From contig CM035806.1 of the NCBI GenBank assembly GCA_020466095.1, positions 64,157,587 to 64,221,586 of the forward strand: a stretch of 64,000 nt of DNA. Reading direction: 5' to 3'. Origin of the DNA: Chlorops oryzae. Taxonomy: Eukaryota > Arthropoda > Insecta > Diptera > Chloropidae. The translations under genes were made by a program, and so were the position numbers. The notes under the pieces were generated by a model. That model did not search any database and was not told the DNA's origin. It saw only the letters and a list, made by a program, of their open reading frames with translations. Shown here one piece after another: positions 25,236-36,345 of the stretch; positions within the stretch are counted from its first letter, which is position 1; every line of letters starts with the position of its first letter.

Positions 25236-26702
25236 TAACGTGACCAGGTGGTCCGATTTTGTCGGACTTGGTCCGATTTTTCAAACCTAGGTCTGACAGG
25301 TCCGATTTTGGCTTCTCGTAAAAAAATAAATACTTGTATATTGTGGCATTTTGCATTTTGCATTTTACGCGTTACTCGACATTCCTTTTTGGCGCAGTCG
25401 AACTGTTAAAAAAAAGTCCCCCTAAAAATCTAGGGAAAACAACTAAGTTGGCAGCACTGTTTTGAACATTAGAGTAAAGGCCTGATTACAATAGGGCAGT
25501 ATCAGTGGCAGTGGCAGTATTGCGCCCGTTTAGACGTATGATCAACATCGTTCAACAAATTATCAGATTCCTTTTTCATGTTTCGTTCGTGTCCACACAG
25601 CCAAAAACTGCTTCGTTCAACAAATGCTTCAACATTTTATATTTCGACGTTTCCCTCTTGCGCGTAGGAACGATGTTAGAAATGAAAGAAAATAAATTCC
25701 TTATGCATCTCTCAAAAAGGATTGATATTCCGAATGTATTGAACGCAAATACAACAATGCAATTTTAACAATTTCAAAACAACAAAAACTATTTAATATT
25801 GCTTGGATATGTTTTTTTATTTTCATCTAAATGTAAAAATAGGAGAGATTGTACCAGTTATAAGTTTTATTTAAAAAAATCAAAAATAATCCTCATTGCT
25901 TGATTTTTATTATTTTTCGTTCAAAAATAAAAATCAAATTTCGAATTTAAAATTATTAAAAAGCTAATAAAATGAAAAATATCAAAAAAGATGCAAAAAA
26001 GTAAAACATAAACAAAATTTTTAGCGAAGACACTCGAACCTTTCCGCTCGAATGACAAAAATATTTGAAGCAAATGTAAAAATCGCACAGGGGTTGTTTT
26101 CAAGCTTCACGCTAAGAATATAGGCACAAAGAGAATAGCCGAGTACGTTCAACAAAAACCATCTTCCTCTCCCCGCTAGCGTCCCTCCAACGAACTGCGT
26201 TTTGTTGAACGATGTTGAAGCACGTCTAAACGGGCGCATTCCGCTATTTAAAGTATCAGCTGAATACTGGCACTGAGACTGCCCTATTGTGGCCATTTAC
26301 ATTAGTCAATTGTTGACGGTCAATTTTTAATTTTGTGGAGAGACGAAGTACGGGGAGGTAGAGAAAAGTTGAGGATTTTTTAGTTGCACGTACTCGGTCA
26401 ATCCTTTTGTGCTCTCTTTCGTTGAGTCGGACGTGACGTTGGCTGCGGTCGAGTTTTTGACGTCTGCTTTTGCTTTCAACAATCTGAGTGTTCACATCAC
26501 AGCTTAAAAAAATAAAGGAGATCCTGTAACAACCCCCATTGACTTGCTTTTGTATGATTAAAAACTAAATTATGTTGTATATAATTTTTTTTTTTACCGT
26601 TTTTTAATGACTTCTTTTATGGAGATCCGAGTTCAGGCGAAAAAAATGATAACCTTTTTTTTTATGGTCCGATTTTTTTTCGAAAAATATGTGGTCAGGT
26701 TA
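25236..26702. mobile_element. hAT-type non-autonomous element, 1.47 kb, with 8-bp TSD
   Basis: Ends TAACGTGACCA and, reverse complemented, TAACCTGACCA. Perfect 8-bp duplication GCTTTGCC at 25228-25235 and 26703-26710. GGTCCGATTTT repeats lie near both ends. It contains another TIR element (25479-26294). No transposase frame survives. Confidence 0.85.
25479..26294. mobile_element. Nested TIR element, about 816 bp
   Basis: Inverted ends share ACAATAGGGCAGT near the tips and GCGCCCGTTTAGACGT further in. ATCGTTCAAC repeats follow on both sides. The outermost bases are GGCC on each side. The target duplication is unclear. Sits inside the hAT element at 25236-26702. Confidence 0.75.
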
Positions 26703-26710
26703 GCTTTGCC

Positions 26711-27090
26711 CCATTCGGTGCGTCTCCGTCAACGCAATGAACGAAAGTTCGGCGAAGTTTAACTTATGACGTACGTCGAGTTGTTTGACTGCTATCAGCT
26801 GGGTGTTTTTGCTATTCGGGTATGTGATTGTTTTCCCTTTCCCGGGGAAATGAATTCCACTCCCAAATTAATGTGATTATTTTCCCTTTACCAAGATTGA
26901 GGGGAAATTTTAATTACTCAATTCAGAAAATTCATTTCCTCAGCGTAATGTTGATGTAAATTAAATTACCCATCTATCTTGGTATGTAAAGGGAAATAAA
27001 TCATATGCATCAATTGAGGCTGCACACATGTTTTGCTGCCAGTTGTATAACACCCGAAAAGCTGATCTATTATACATATGTTAGCAAAGC
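26711..27090. other. Intergenic DNA, no gene recognised
   Basis: Contains TTTTCCCTTTCCCGGGG and inverted TTTCCCTTTAC/GTAAAGGGAAA blocks (about 26840-26995), which look like a decayed small inverted-repeat element. Confidence 0.4.
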
Positions 27091-27093
27091 ATT

Positions 27094-27412
27094 GAGGCCT
27101 TCTACACTAGGCAATTTGAGTTGCGCAACTCATATCGAATTCTCTTTTGGAGTTGCTTTTTTGTCAACATTGGGTCAGCAACTCGAGTTGCCGATCGTCA
27201 AAAACAACCCCGACGCCACTTACACGTTTGAAAGTAAGAAAGAGATGGCATTTTCACGTTTGAAAGTAAGAAAGAGATGCACAAAGCGTATCATAGAAAA
27301 TTGCCTGTACGAGCAACTCGCGACAGCAATTTTCCCCTTACCTTTCCCGTACCGCGTCCTTCCGACAAACTCGGGAGTTGCGCAACTAAAATTGCCTAGT
27401 GTAGAAGGCCTC
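27094..27412. mobile_element. TIR MITE, 319 bp, ATT duplication
   Basis: Termini GAGGCCTTCTACACTAGG at both ends (inverted), continuing to AGTTGCGCAACTC. ATT flanks at 27091-27093 and 27413-27415. The GAGGCC tip and ATT flank recur at the 58110-58272 MITE. A tandem duplication of about 33 bp (TTTGAAAGTAAGAAAGAGAT) lies at 27227-27279. Confidence 0.85.
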
Positions 27413-27457
27413 ATTGATGGCATTGGTACCATCGTCATCTGTCGCTACATTAATAAT

Positions 27458-28085
27458 TAGGGATGTGCCGGATATCCGGTAACTATCCGGCATGTCCGGC
27501 CATATTCTAACTATCCGGACGCCCGCCGGATATTGCTACTATCGGCCGGATATTAAAACAAATTAAAAATTTTTAAATATTTTTTATAAACAAATCAATA
27601 GCAAAAGTTGACAATTTAATAGTTTTCATTATAAATATCAGCTTTTCAGCATTTTCTGGTAACAATCTGTTTCTATTTTCTGTATACATAGAGCTTGTGG
27701 CACTAAAAAGTCTTTGCGATTCCACTGATAAAGGCGGTGGGCAAAGGTATTTCATAGCCATTTTCATTAAGTTGGGATATCGGATGCCATTCTGTTTCCA
27801 CCATAAAAAAGGCGATTCCTGCCTTGGAAATTTTCAAGTTCCATTCTATAGCTTGCCATAATATTTTGCATCGATCACTGCCTTGACTCTCGAAGTTTAT
27901 AGAAGTAGCTGATTGTATCACTTGAACAGCGTTGCCAGAAATCTTATTTAAGTATACCTGTCAATTTGCGTTCAGAGCGGCCAGCTAATTTACAATTTCA
28001 TACATATTAAGATATCCGTCAAAAATTTTGTATCGGATATCCGGTATCCGGTTATCCGGAAAATTTGTTATCCGGCACATCCCTA
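27458..28085. mobile_element. hAT-type non-autonomous element, 628 bp, with 8-bp TSD
   Basis: TIRs begin TAGGGATGTGCCGGATA at both ends. Perfect 8-bp duplication TTAATAAT at 27450-27457 and 28086-28093. CCGGATATCCGG-type repeats are crowded at each end. The TAGGG start and 8-bp TSD are characteristic of hAT. No transposase. Confidence 0.93.
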
Positions 28086-28093
28086 TTAATAAT

Positions 28094-28997
28094 GTCATTC
28101 AAAAACAGTGACAGATGACGTGCGACGTATTAAGCGAACCCGACACGGTACTGAATTGCTTAAGGTACTTTTAGACGATCGTTTTTTGCGTGTGTACTGT
28201 CAAATTGATTAGTTCATTTTTCCATATATAAACATATGAAATTATAACGCGTTCTATTTTCTATGTGTTTTCATATGTCACGTCACTTGGAGAGAACCTC
28301 AAAACGACTTAGAGTTTGCTTACCCATCTTCCAACCCCACCACAATAAAGGGCTCTACACTCTAAAGAAGCAAATAAGTTTCCTATACCAAACACATGAA
28401 AAACCAACGAAGAAGTACTTTGGCTTACTTTCGCTGCTTCAAAGCATACGCTAATTACAAGTAACCGAACTCACAGAGTTGATTTTGAATTGGTAGCCTC
28501 AAGTCTTTTTTACTTATGTATCAATATTAATGAACATTGTCATTTTTTGAGCGAAAAAAAATCGTTAAGCTTGAGTCACCCTGTAATCGAAAAATCACCT
28601 CTGAACTCCTTTCTTCAGTGGCACACAGAATTATATGAGAGCGCGCTGACATTCCAATTTTTAGTTGACCCAATAAAAAAATTGTGTTTTGTCACAAATT
28701 TTAAATTGGCCAATTGCGTTGTGTTACATACGTTCTTATGGGGCGCCGCACACTACTCAATTTTTAGGTGGTAGGGTTCCATAAACACTCGGTACCGAAT
28801 AATTAATAAATTATTAAGTAATTAATTAATAATAAATTAGTTTAATTGAAAGTACCCAATTTTAAATTGTATAGTCGGAGCGCAAGAGCACTTTTCCAAC
28901 GAAAAATTGGCCAACTAAAAATTGAGAAGTCGGCGCCTAGCCTTAAAGTATTTTATCGTTCACGTGTGTCCCTATATTCTAAAAATCGATAAAGCTC
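28094..28997. other. Intergenic DNA with a small inverted repeat
   Basis: Between the hAT element and the promoter of the 29174 gene. An inverted repeat pairs about 28742-28768 with 28908-28938 (GGCGCCG plus CTCAATTTTTAG). No coding sequence recognised. Confidence 0.5.
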
Positions 28998-29005
28998 TAT
29001 CGATA
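28998..29005. promoter_or_regulatory. DRE-type palindrome TATCGATA
   Basis: Perfect 8-bp DRE motif about 169 bp upstream of the ATG at 29174, with a second partial copy (ATCGATAAAG) at 28985. In Drosophila, TATCGATA binds DREF at promoters of growth and housekeeping genes, and BEAF-32 recognises CGATA. A perfect copy also lies about 161 bp upstream of the paralog at 38053. Confidence 0.65.
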
Positions 29006-29173
29006 AAGAAAAGCCATCATAAAGTAAACATAATCAAAAAAATGCGCCTATGACACCGGTTAAGAGAATGTTGAGATCAGTATGGCTTATTAAAGTGTAG
29101 AAGAAATCACAAATGGGACTGGATTGTTAAGAAATAAAACTTCAATTGAATATCACAAAACGGACATCACAAA

Positions 29174-32100
29174 ATGAATCTCGAGGATAAAGTTGACAAA
29201 CTGAAGAAAGAGGCGGTAGCATTGCGGAAGGAAATGATCATCATGAAGAGTAAGAAAAATGGCGACTGCTGCCACTATTAAAATCATTCATTTCAATGTG
29301 TCTTCTGAAAGGAAAAAAAAAATCTGCATATATAAAAATAATATTATTCTGACGATGTTCCTTGATTGGCGTGACTCATCTTTTTCATCAAATCATTAAT
29401 CATAAATTGCTTCGATAAGGTTATGTTTTATGTTTAGGGCCAGAGTTGATGGTTGAACAGAAGAACACATGTCGCATCTAGAACGGCAATCAATGTATTC
29501 TGAACTTTATTATCCAATCAACTGCAATTATATTTTAGAACGTCATTATAAAGATATTAGTGTCCGACCGAAGGTTCGGCTTCGGTAATCGGCATAATCG
29601 GCCAATTCTTAATCTTCGGCTTCGGCTGGAAAAAGCCGAATATTTTTGCATTTTAATGGAAGTAAAAAAGTCACGATAGATTTTCAATTGCTTCATTGAG
29701 ACCTTTAACACTAGTGAATTATTGCCGTAAATTCTCACTTTGTGGGCGACTAAAGCGAAAGAATTTAGAGAAAATTTGAGCGGTTTTTTTTTTGTGCTTG
29801 TCAAATGAATAAAGACTGATTGTTTTCCTTACTGTAAAATGTTTTGCATTCGGCTTCGGCCTTCGGTCTTCAGCCGAAGTCTTCAACTCTGCCGATTGTT
29901 CGGCTTCGGCTAAAAATCCACCTTCGGTCGGACACTAAAAGATATGCAAAACGCTCTTGCCTTCATGTTTTCATTCATTTTTACTTTGCAAGACAAAATT
30001 ATATTTCAAGTCAAAATTGTATTGCAAGACAAAATTATATCAGTGGCACTCATGCAGCTTCGCGAATTGTGGGAAATGAGAAATTTGTCACACAACTGTC
30101 AAAATTTATATGAAAATTTACGATGGGAAAAGTTGCGAAGGCATTTGCGAAGCTGCATGAGTACCACTATTATATATAGACGACGCGCAAAACCGTTGAA
30201 ACTTGAATTTGATTTTTCGTCGTTAAAAACGGTTCGTCGTTATATACGGATTCTACTTTTAAGTCATTTGTCCATTTGTCGTGAGCGCTCAAGTGCCTAC
30301 ATCAATTTGGCATCAAAGAGATTCTTGCTCTTGACTCTTGAATATTCTCATTCCGTATTGAGGCTATACAGTAGGTATAACTATTAAATTGACCGAATAA
30401 TATCGAAAACACTAATTCAATCTAATTAAATTTTTTTTTTTTTTTTTTTTAAATTTAGCTCTGGTTAAACAGCAGAACGAAGTTATCAAAGTCTTACTGG
30501 AGAGAGCACAGCAGGATGAAGTAAGCGCGAAATCCATAACGAAAACAAGAGATTGGTTTCCAATACTATCTCAAGAGGATTTGGATAATTTCGAAAAATT
30601 AGTTGACTCCTCCAATCGCGATGAAGTCGTATGTGAAGAACAATAAAATTAAAAAAAAAATAGAATCGAAAGAAAACTAATTTTAAGTTTGATTTAAGAT
30701 CCGTGAGGCTCAACTTTGTATTAGACGGGAAGGTATTTGTAATGCAATACGCAGAATTATTGATGAAGATTTAATTGTTAAATACAACTTGGAGGGCACT
30801 TACAGTAAGCGCCGCTTGCTGGACTATCAGAATCTCTTGACGTTCTATTTAGTAAGTCGACTCTTGAAAATATCGAGTTTTTCTTCAGTTTCTTTATTCA
30901 GTCTTATTCTAAATGAATATTCCCCGGGAATTTTTTTCCATAAACATTTTTCTCCGCGTCAATAAAAAAACATTTGATGGCCTTTGTTTAAAAACCTTCG
31001 AGATTCTTGCTCTATTTTTATTAACCTCCTAGTGTGCTTAGAATGGGAGCAGTTTTTTTTTTTTCTTTCTTGCAAATTTGCATCGAAAAATTCCCCGGGA
31101 ATGTTTAGAATCGGGCTGACACTACGCAACAAAATCGAACTTTTTGTGTGTTTCTAAGAGTTATGCCATATTTTTGTACTAATTGAGGGTCACTGAATAT
31201 TAAAACACCAAATTTTTTTTATTAGCTCTTAGTAACTTAGAGTAACGGTCTTTTAAATTTTTGTCTAGTATGAGTGGGTTTAGTGGTCCTACCCACTTGG
31301 GCTTCAACCAATTTTATGTGATGCCATATGAAAGAATTATAAAAATACAACAAATCTCTCATACATACGTATGAAATCGGTTCAACAGATTGGGCGCTAT
31401 AGGTCTATAAACGAAAAATTAATGTGCAATTTTTGAACATCTTGTATAAAAAATGGATTTCAAATGCATATAATTTGTGAAAAAAAAAAATCGGTTTTTC
31501 CATTCTAAACTATCTTAGGTAACAGAGCGGATTTTAAGATTATTTCAAGCCAAAGAAACAAAAAATCTAAGCGTGGTTCCTATTTTATTCGGTTTTTAGA
31601 AAAATGAAATACAGTAGATTCTGGGTGGTGTGAATCCCGGTTAGATTGAACACCTCGGTCGAGTGAAGACACAAATTTTTTCATTGAGTACTCTGTAGTG
31701 TGAACAGGCAAAAATCTGTGTAGTGTGAACAAATTTTTAATACCGAAAAACAAAAAACGAACAACACAATAAACATAATGAAAGCAAAAATAAGAAAATT
31801 AACAGTTAATCTGATGTCAATTCTTTTGTTTTGTTTGTCATGACGATTTTTTCTATCTTTCTAACGTATATACATGCTCGTGAAAGCGTTAAGCTGCAAT
31901 CAGTGATGGCATAGCATAGCAGAACATAGCATAAGAAAATAGCTAATTCATACATTTGAATGAAAGCCGTTAGTGAACGCATAAGACGGCATAAAAAAAA
32001 TCTACTGAAAATAAATTGTTATTCTATGTTATGCTATGCTATGCCATCACTGATTGCAGCTCTATTCCTTGTAAATTTGTGCGTTTTTTACGTTTGCGTT

Positions 32101-33264
32101 TTACGGAGTTTAGATCAATGTGATCAAAAAGCATTTATCGGTTGAATATAAAATTGTTAAAAGATTTGTAATTATTAAAACGAAATCGTCCTATTTTTGC
32201 CTATTCACTACCATTCAAGACGCAAACCCAAAAAGTGTGGCATATTTTCCGAACACTAATCGCTTTTCGATTTAAATATAGAAAAATTATAACTGGACAA
32301 TTTTTCTAGTACACCAACTGCATCTGAGCACTCCCTGATACTGTTTTGCCATTGTAAAGCTGAAATATATTTACCAAAAAGCCAAAAACCCTGATAATAA
32401 GAATTATTGTGTAACCAGTCTCTCAACCATTTGCGATGGATGAAAAATTTCAAGTATATTTAAAGGATAATTTTGGGTTTTTTTTTCTTCTGCTTAGTTT
32501 TTCTAATTTTTTCTGAAAAACAAAAACCGATTAAAATATGGACCGCGCATCGTATTTTTTGTTCTTTGGCTTGAAATTTGGCTCGCAGAAATCCTATCTT
32601 TCAATTAAGATAGTCAGAACTGGAATAACGATTTTTTTTTCAGAAATTAAATGGATTTGAAATCGATTTTTAACGCAAAATTGTCAAAATTTTGAAATCA
32701 GTATTGGGTTTATTGACCTTTAGCGCCCAAACTATTGAACCGATTTCATAGTTATGAACAAGAGATATGTTTTACTTTTATCCTTCTTTCATATAAATTT
32801 AAGATTTCTACAACCGGTTGAGGGATAAAGCGGCTATGGCTAAAAACAGACTTATACTATTGACAAAAATTCAAAAAACCTTTCCTAGCGTATATTTAAA
32901 AAATGAGAGCTAACTTTCAAATTTAAGACATACATTTAGATTCAGAGAAACAAATACTACACACAAAAAGTGGTTTCAAGTCCGAAACAAATGTTTAATG
33001 TTGCGTAGTGTTCTCTTTAACGTATATAAATATATATATATATATATATTTTTTTCTTTTGCAGAAGCAATACAACCAGACGGTCTGGATCATAATAAAT
33101 TCATTTTCGAGCTGCGACAGGGCATCAAGAAAATTAAAAAGAAACACCTCAAACGTCAAAGTTATGTTGTTGAAAGAAGAACCTTAAAACAAATCAAAAA
33201 ACAGGAAGAATCCGAAGAAGACGATGAAGACGACGATGATGAAGAAGAAGAAGATGACGAATGA
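29174..33264 (+). CDS. Coiled-coil DUF4806-like protein, 4 exons, one phase fault
   Basis: Exons 29174-29249, 30459-30628, 30699-30851 and 33065-33264, all with GT-AG borders. Exon 1 encodes a coiled-coil N-terminus (MNLEDKVDKL...). Exon 2 continues the coil and ends with the PILSQEDLDNFEKL block. Exon 3 (EGICNAIRRI...VKYNLEGTYSKRRLLDY) and the start of exon 4 (HNKFIFELRQGIKKI) resemble the DUF4806 domain of insect proteins. The tail is strongly acidic (Glu/Asp run). Function is unknown. Exons 1-3 are in phase, but joining exon 3 to exon 4 leaves exon 4 one base out of frame. The paralog at 36890-38053 has one more base before the same donor. Corrected length would be 199 aa. Intron 1 holds a hAT MITE; intron 3 (2.2 kb) holds a large TIR element. 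Domain name is from memory of the family pattern. Confidence 0.75.
29558..29937. mobile_element. hAT-type MITE, 380 bp, in intron 1
   Basis: TIRs TAGTGTCCGACCGAAGGTT and, reverse complemented, TAGTGTCCGACCGAAGGTG. Perfect 8-bp duplication AAAGATAT at 29550-29557 and 29938-29945. Interior rich in TTCGGCTTCGG repeats. Confidence 0.93.
30900..31118. mobile_element. Palindromic MITE family C, diverged copy 3
   Basis: AATATTCCCCGGGAATTTTT on the left; AAATTCCCCGGGAATGTTTA and GAATCGGGCTG on the right. The same end blocks as the copies at 6283 and 21590, with a different centre. Lies in intron 3 of the 29174 gene. Confidence 0.65.
31119..33009. mobile_element. Long-TIR element, 1.9 kb, in intron 3
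   Basis: Tips CACTACGCAACA at both ends (inverted), followed by TTTTTGTGTGT on both sides. Arms of about 400-500 bp run inward: TATGAAATCGGTTCAA and GGGCGCTA recur inverted near 31371 and 32710-32740, and TTTCAAGCCAAAGAA pairs 31545 with 32570. Arm identity is only moderate, so the copy is old. A younger MITE (about 31892-32061) and a pogo-like end (31614) lie inside. Confidence 0.72.
31892..32061. mobile_element. Palindromic MITE, 170 bp
   Basis: Arms AGCTGCAATCAGTGATGGCA and their inverted copy, continuing through TAGCATAGC. The arms are almost identical, so this insertion is young relative to its host element at 31119-33009. The target duplication is not clear. Confidence 0.8.
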
Positions 33265-33835
33265 AATGTTTTGTCATTCAGATCGGGAAATCATGAGTTC
33301 GTTTTGTGACAAAGCGAAAGCTGAATGTGCTTAATTATAAAGGAAGAAAACACAGCACTGCGCCGCAGTGCCATCTGTCATCTACATATCGTTAGCTTCG
33401 GATAGAAAGGGCGTAACTCATTTTTTTTTTAAAACGAGATTTTTGCATTTTCTGATGGTCGACTCTCAAATACACCCCCTCCAAAAAAATTGACGACCTT
33501 TGATTGAAAATACCGAAGTTATAGTTACTTTTAAAAAAGCCCTAACTCATAGCGAACAATTTTGCGAAAGAAAAAAGCCCTAACTCACAAAAAGACGTTC
33601 AACTACGCCAGTGATGGCGAGACCTATAAATTAACATTCATAACTGTGCGTGTGCATTAGGGTGATGACTTTTTTTGAAACTCTTTTCCTGTATCATAGT
33701 ACGATGAACTTTTATTAGACTTCATAAAATACTAATTTTAAGGTTATTTTGTAAAAAAATGTCACGCATCAAGTCATTTGAAAAATTTAATTTTTGATTT
33801 TTTTCCAAATTTTTGATGTTACTGTAAGCAGAGTA

Positions 33836-34290
33836 GCTCCTAGAGGGGTCAAATGTAGGACCAACTACCATTATTTTTTTATTCCCAACAATTTATCCAA
33901 ACATACCTTCCCCCTATCTCCACTCCTTAAGGGGGCTCCAATACAAAAGTATTTTTTTTATGAATTTTCCCCCCACTGTCCTAACCAGCCCCAGAGTGCC
34001 CCTAGAGGAGTCAAATGTTTGACCGACCCCCATTAACTTTGTCTCATTAACATTTTTTCCCAACATACTGACCCCCTATCTCCCCTCCTTAGGGGGTCAC
34101 CCATACAAAATTACCTTAATTTTATCACAATTTCAGACAAAATTCCTGTCACTACAGTCAAACCTCTCCTAAGGGGCTGATATATATTACCGACCCCCAT
34201 TATTTTTTTACCCCAAGTATTTTCTTTAAACATACCTACCCTCTATCTCCCCTCCTTAGGGGGGTCCCCATACAAAAATAGGCTTAAATT
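33836..34290. repeat. Three degenerate tandem units of about 150-180 bp
   Basis: Each unit holds CCTAGAGG-type or CCTAAGGG-type, ACC(A/G)AC-CCATTA, CCCCCTATCTCC, CTCCTTAGGGGG and CCATACAAAA blocks in the same order. The units are clearly diverged. Internal to the TIR element at 33395-35116. Confidence 0.75.
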
Positions 34291-34575
34291 AAAGAAAAAT
34301 GCCTCACGAACTTCAATCTATAATATAGATGCCGTAGGAACAAGAACGAGCATGTTCAGTATGTATATTCGAAAAATTTACACAAGTACCTTTTAAACGA
34401 GCCTAATATGAAGAATATTGGATTCGTTTTTGGTATGTTTTAATAATATGTTATAATTATTATTTTTTTTAAAACTGAATTTTGGGTTCCATCCCCTAAC
34501 TGGCCAAATAATGACCCTAGTAGAAAAAAAATAAATTTTCTACTCAAATGCCGCAAACCTCAATCTATGACGAGT

Positions 34576-34835
34576 TTTTTGAGACTATAACCATTAAAAT
34601 CGGTTAGTGGTTTCTATTCATAAAATTAATTCAAAACAAATATTTTTTGGAACGCATTATTCACTGTTTTCACGTTCCTTTCTTAAGTCTTTGCATGTCT
34701 CTCTTGGTCTGTATGCATGCAAAGACTCAAGACACGAACGTGAAAACAGTGAATAATGCGTTTCAAAAAATATTTGTTTTGAATTAATTTTATCAATAGA
34801 AACCACTAACCGATATTATTGGTTATAGTATAGTG
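34576..34835. repeat. Near-perfect hairpin, arms about 115 bp
   Basis: TATAACCA...GGTTAGTGGTTTCTAT through TTTGCATG on the left is mirrored by CATGCAAAGACT through ACCACTAACCGAT on the right, with a loop of under 20 bases at about 34695-34712. Arms differ at only a few bases. Could be a MITE inserted in the larger element, or a transcript that folds into long dsRNA. Confidence 0.85.
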
Positions 34836-35118
34836 CTGGTTCACATCTTATAATTTTATTTATATTTTAAACTTTGCGTACAAAGACCTAACTCACGTGT
34901 TTTGAACGAAAATTGATATCAAAAAGCCCTAACTCAGAAAACTGCTCGAAACACAGAAAAAATAAAAATTCAAGCCTAAAACAAATTTCGTGCGTAGTAT
35001 TTAATTGACTTTGCGTTTAAACTTTTTTTAAATATCTAACCTTTGCGATTTTATGAAGTTTTTTCCTTCTCCTGTAAAGTAGCAAAATAATGAGTTACGC
35101 CCTTTCTATCCGAAGCTA

Positions 35119-35821
35119 TCGATATGTATCATTAAAATCCCGATTTTTTACAAAAATTTAAAAAAAGGTTTTTTCTTCCTTTTTAGATAAATTTGTATTT
35201 CTCATAAATATCATGCCAAAAATTTCCCCCCCAATGAAATCAATCATTAGGGGCTGTTATGGAAACCGACACAGAATTGTATCAGAATCAGAATTGAAAT
35301 CAATATCGATTTTAAATGGTGTTATGAGAACCTATTTCGCCGAAATTGTTTTTTCGTCATTTGTGAAAATTGGAATCATGAATTCCGCGAAAACCGGATC
35401 GAATCATTTTGAATTATTGGAATTTAAATCGGTCGAATTCAATTCGATATATTATTTTGAGTTTTCTTAAGAACAATGTTTCACATAGAAATTAGACCTT
35501 TGATGGAGGGATAGGAAGAAGCTGAAATTGAACATGCTTTGCTTCTTCTGATGCTGTTAAGGGAAACGTTTTTTTGGGTCCAACACCAGTTTTCTTGAGT
35601 TGATGCAAATTTTGTACTTTTCTCGCACATAGCGCTTCTGGTCGTTCCACACTTTTTTCCATTTAAATATGATTTTCAAGTGCGACCCTGCTGCGTTTAA
35701 AACTTATTGAATTTATTCCTTCCAAGAAAGTTGAACTATGATGCGATTTCCCCTGGCAATAATTTCTTGCAATCCACAGATAACTTAGCATTTTACTGGA
35801 TATAATCTCGCTTTAATTTTT
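35119..35821. other. Repeat-related spacer
   Basis: A segment near 35255-35320 (GGGGCTGTTATGGAAACCGA, AATTGAAATCAATATCGATT) resembles 23118-23180, just before the inverted-repeat element at 23205. The 85-codon frame at 35213-35470 over this segment is therefore probably repeat-derived. Confidence 0.45.
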
Positions 35822-36345
35822 ATGCCCGACACACTCTGTGTCGACAGTATATTGCGTTTGTGTAGTTGTGTGTAACACCCAGAACCAGTCGAGATAGACT
35901 ATAATAAATAATATATAATATATATAAAATATATATAGAAATGATCAGCGTCACCAGGAGATTCGATTTAACCATGTCCGTCTGTCTGTATACAGTTTTC
36001 TTATCGAAAGAGATGAGCTCTTTTGACGAAATTTGGTATGCGTGCCCACGGGATCATGAGTAAGAACAAGTTCCAGAATGAACACGATTGGACCATTTTT
36101 AGGGGGTACCTCCAGTACTAGGGCCTGTTACGAAAATCACAGAAACTGCTCTACAATCGAAGTTTTTCAAGTTTCTCCTACACCCGAAATTCAAATGGGA
36201 CTTGAACGAAATTTGGCACTTATGCTTCCTTTGTAGCCATAAACATCCTTCCAAAAAATTTCCTCGATCGGTCCATTATTAAGGGTGCCTCCAGTACTAG
36301 GGTCTGTCACAAAAATCCCAAAACTGCCTCAAAACTGACTTTGGA
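35822..36345 (-). mobile_element. DINE-1/Helentron-like repeat, family B, truncated
   Basis: CCCGACACACTCTGTGTCG at the left (reverse of the 3' end), GATCAGCGTCACCAGG, ACCATGTCCGTCTGTCTG, CCAGTACTAGGGCCTG and CCAGTACTAGGGTCTG. Similarity stops near 36345 at a poly-A-containing boundary, so the 5' part is missing. Gives the uninterrupted reference for the 14342-17815 copy. Confidence 0.75.

Larger units (their letters stand above)
33395..35116. mobile_element. TIR element, 1.7 kb, TA target
   Basis: TIRs GCTTCGGATAGAAAGGGCGT, continuing AACTCATT, at both ends in inverted order, flanked by TA at 33393-33394 and 35117-35118. Contains a three-unit tandem repeat (33836-34290), a near-perfect hairpin (34576-34835) and several CCTAACTCA words. 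No coding sequence. It separates the two DUF4806-like genes and starts about 130 bp after the stop at 33264. Confidence 0.82.

Noticed and set aside
27005..27460. 151-codon plus-strand frame
   Set aside because: Covers a MITE with mirror-image arms. The reverse strand is equally open and no domain is present.
29944..30387. 147-codon plus-strand frame in intron 1
   Set aside because: Begins just after the hAT MITE duplication, lies between two supported exons and resembles no protein.
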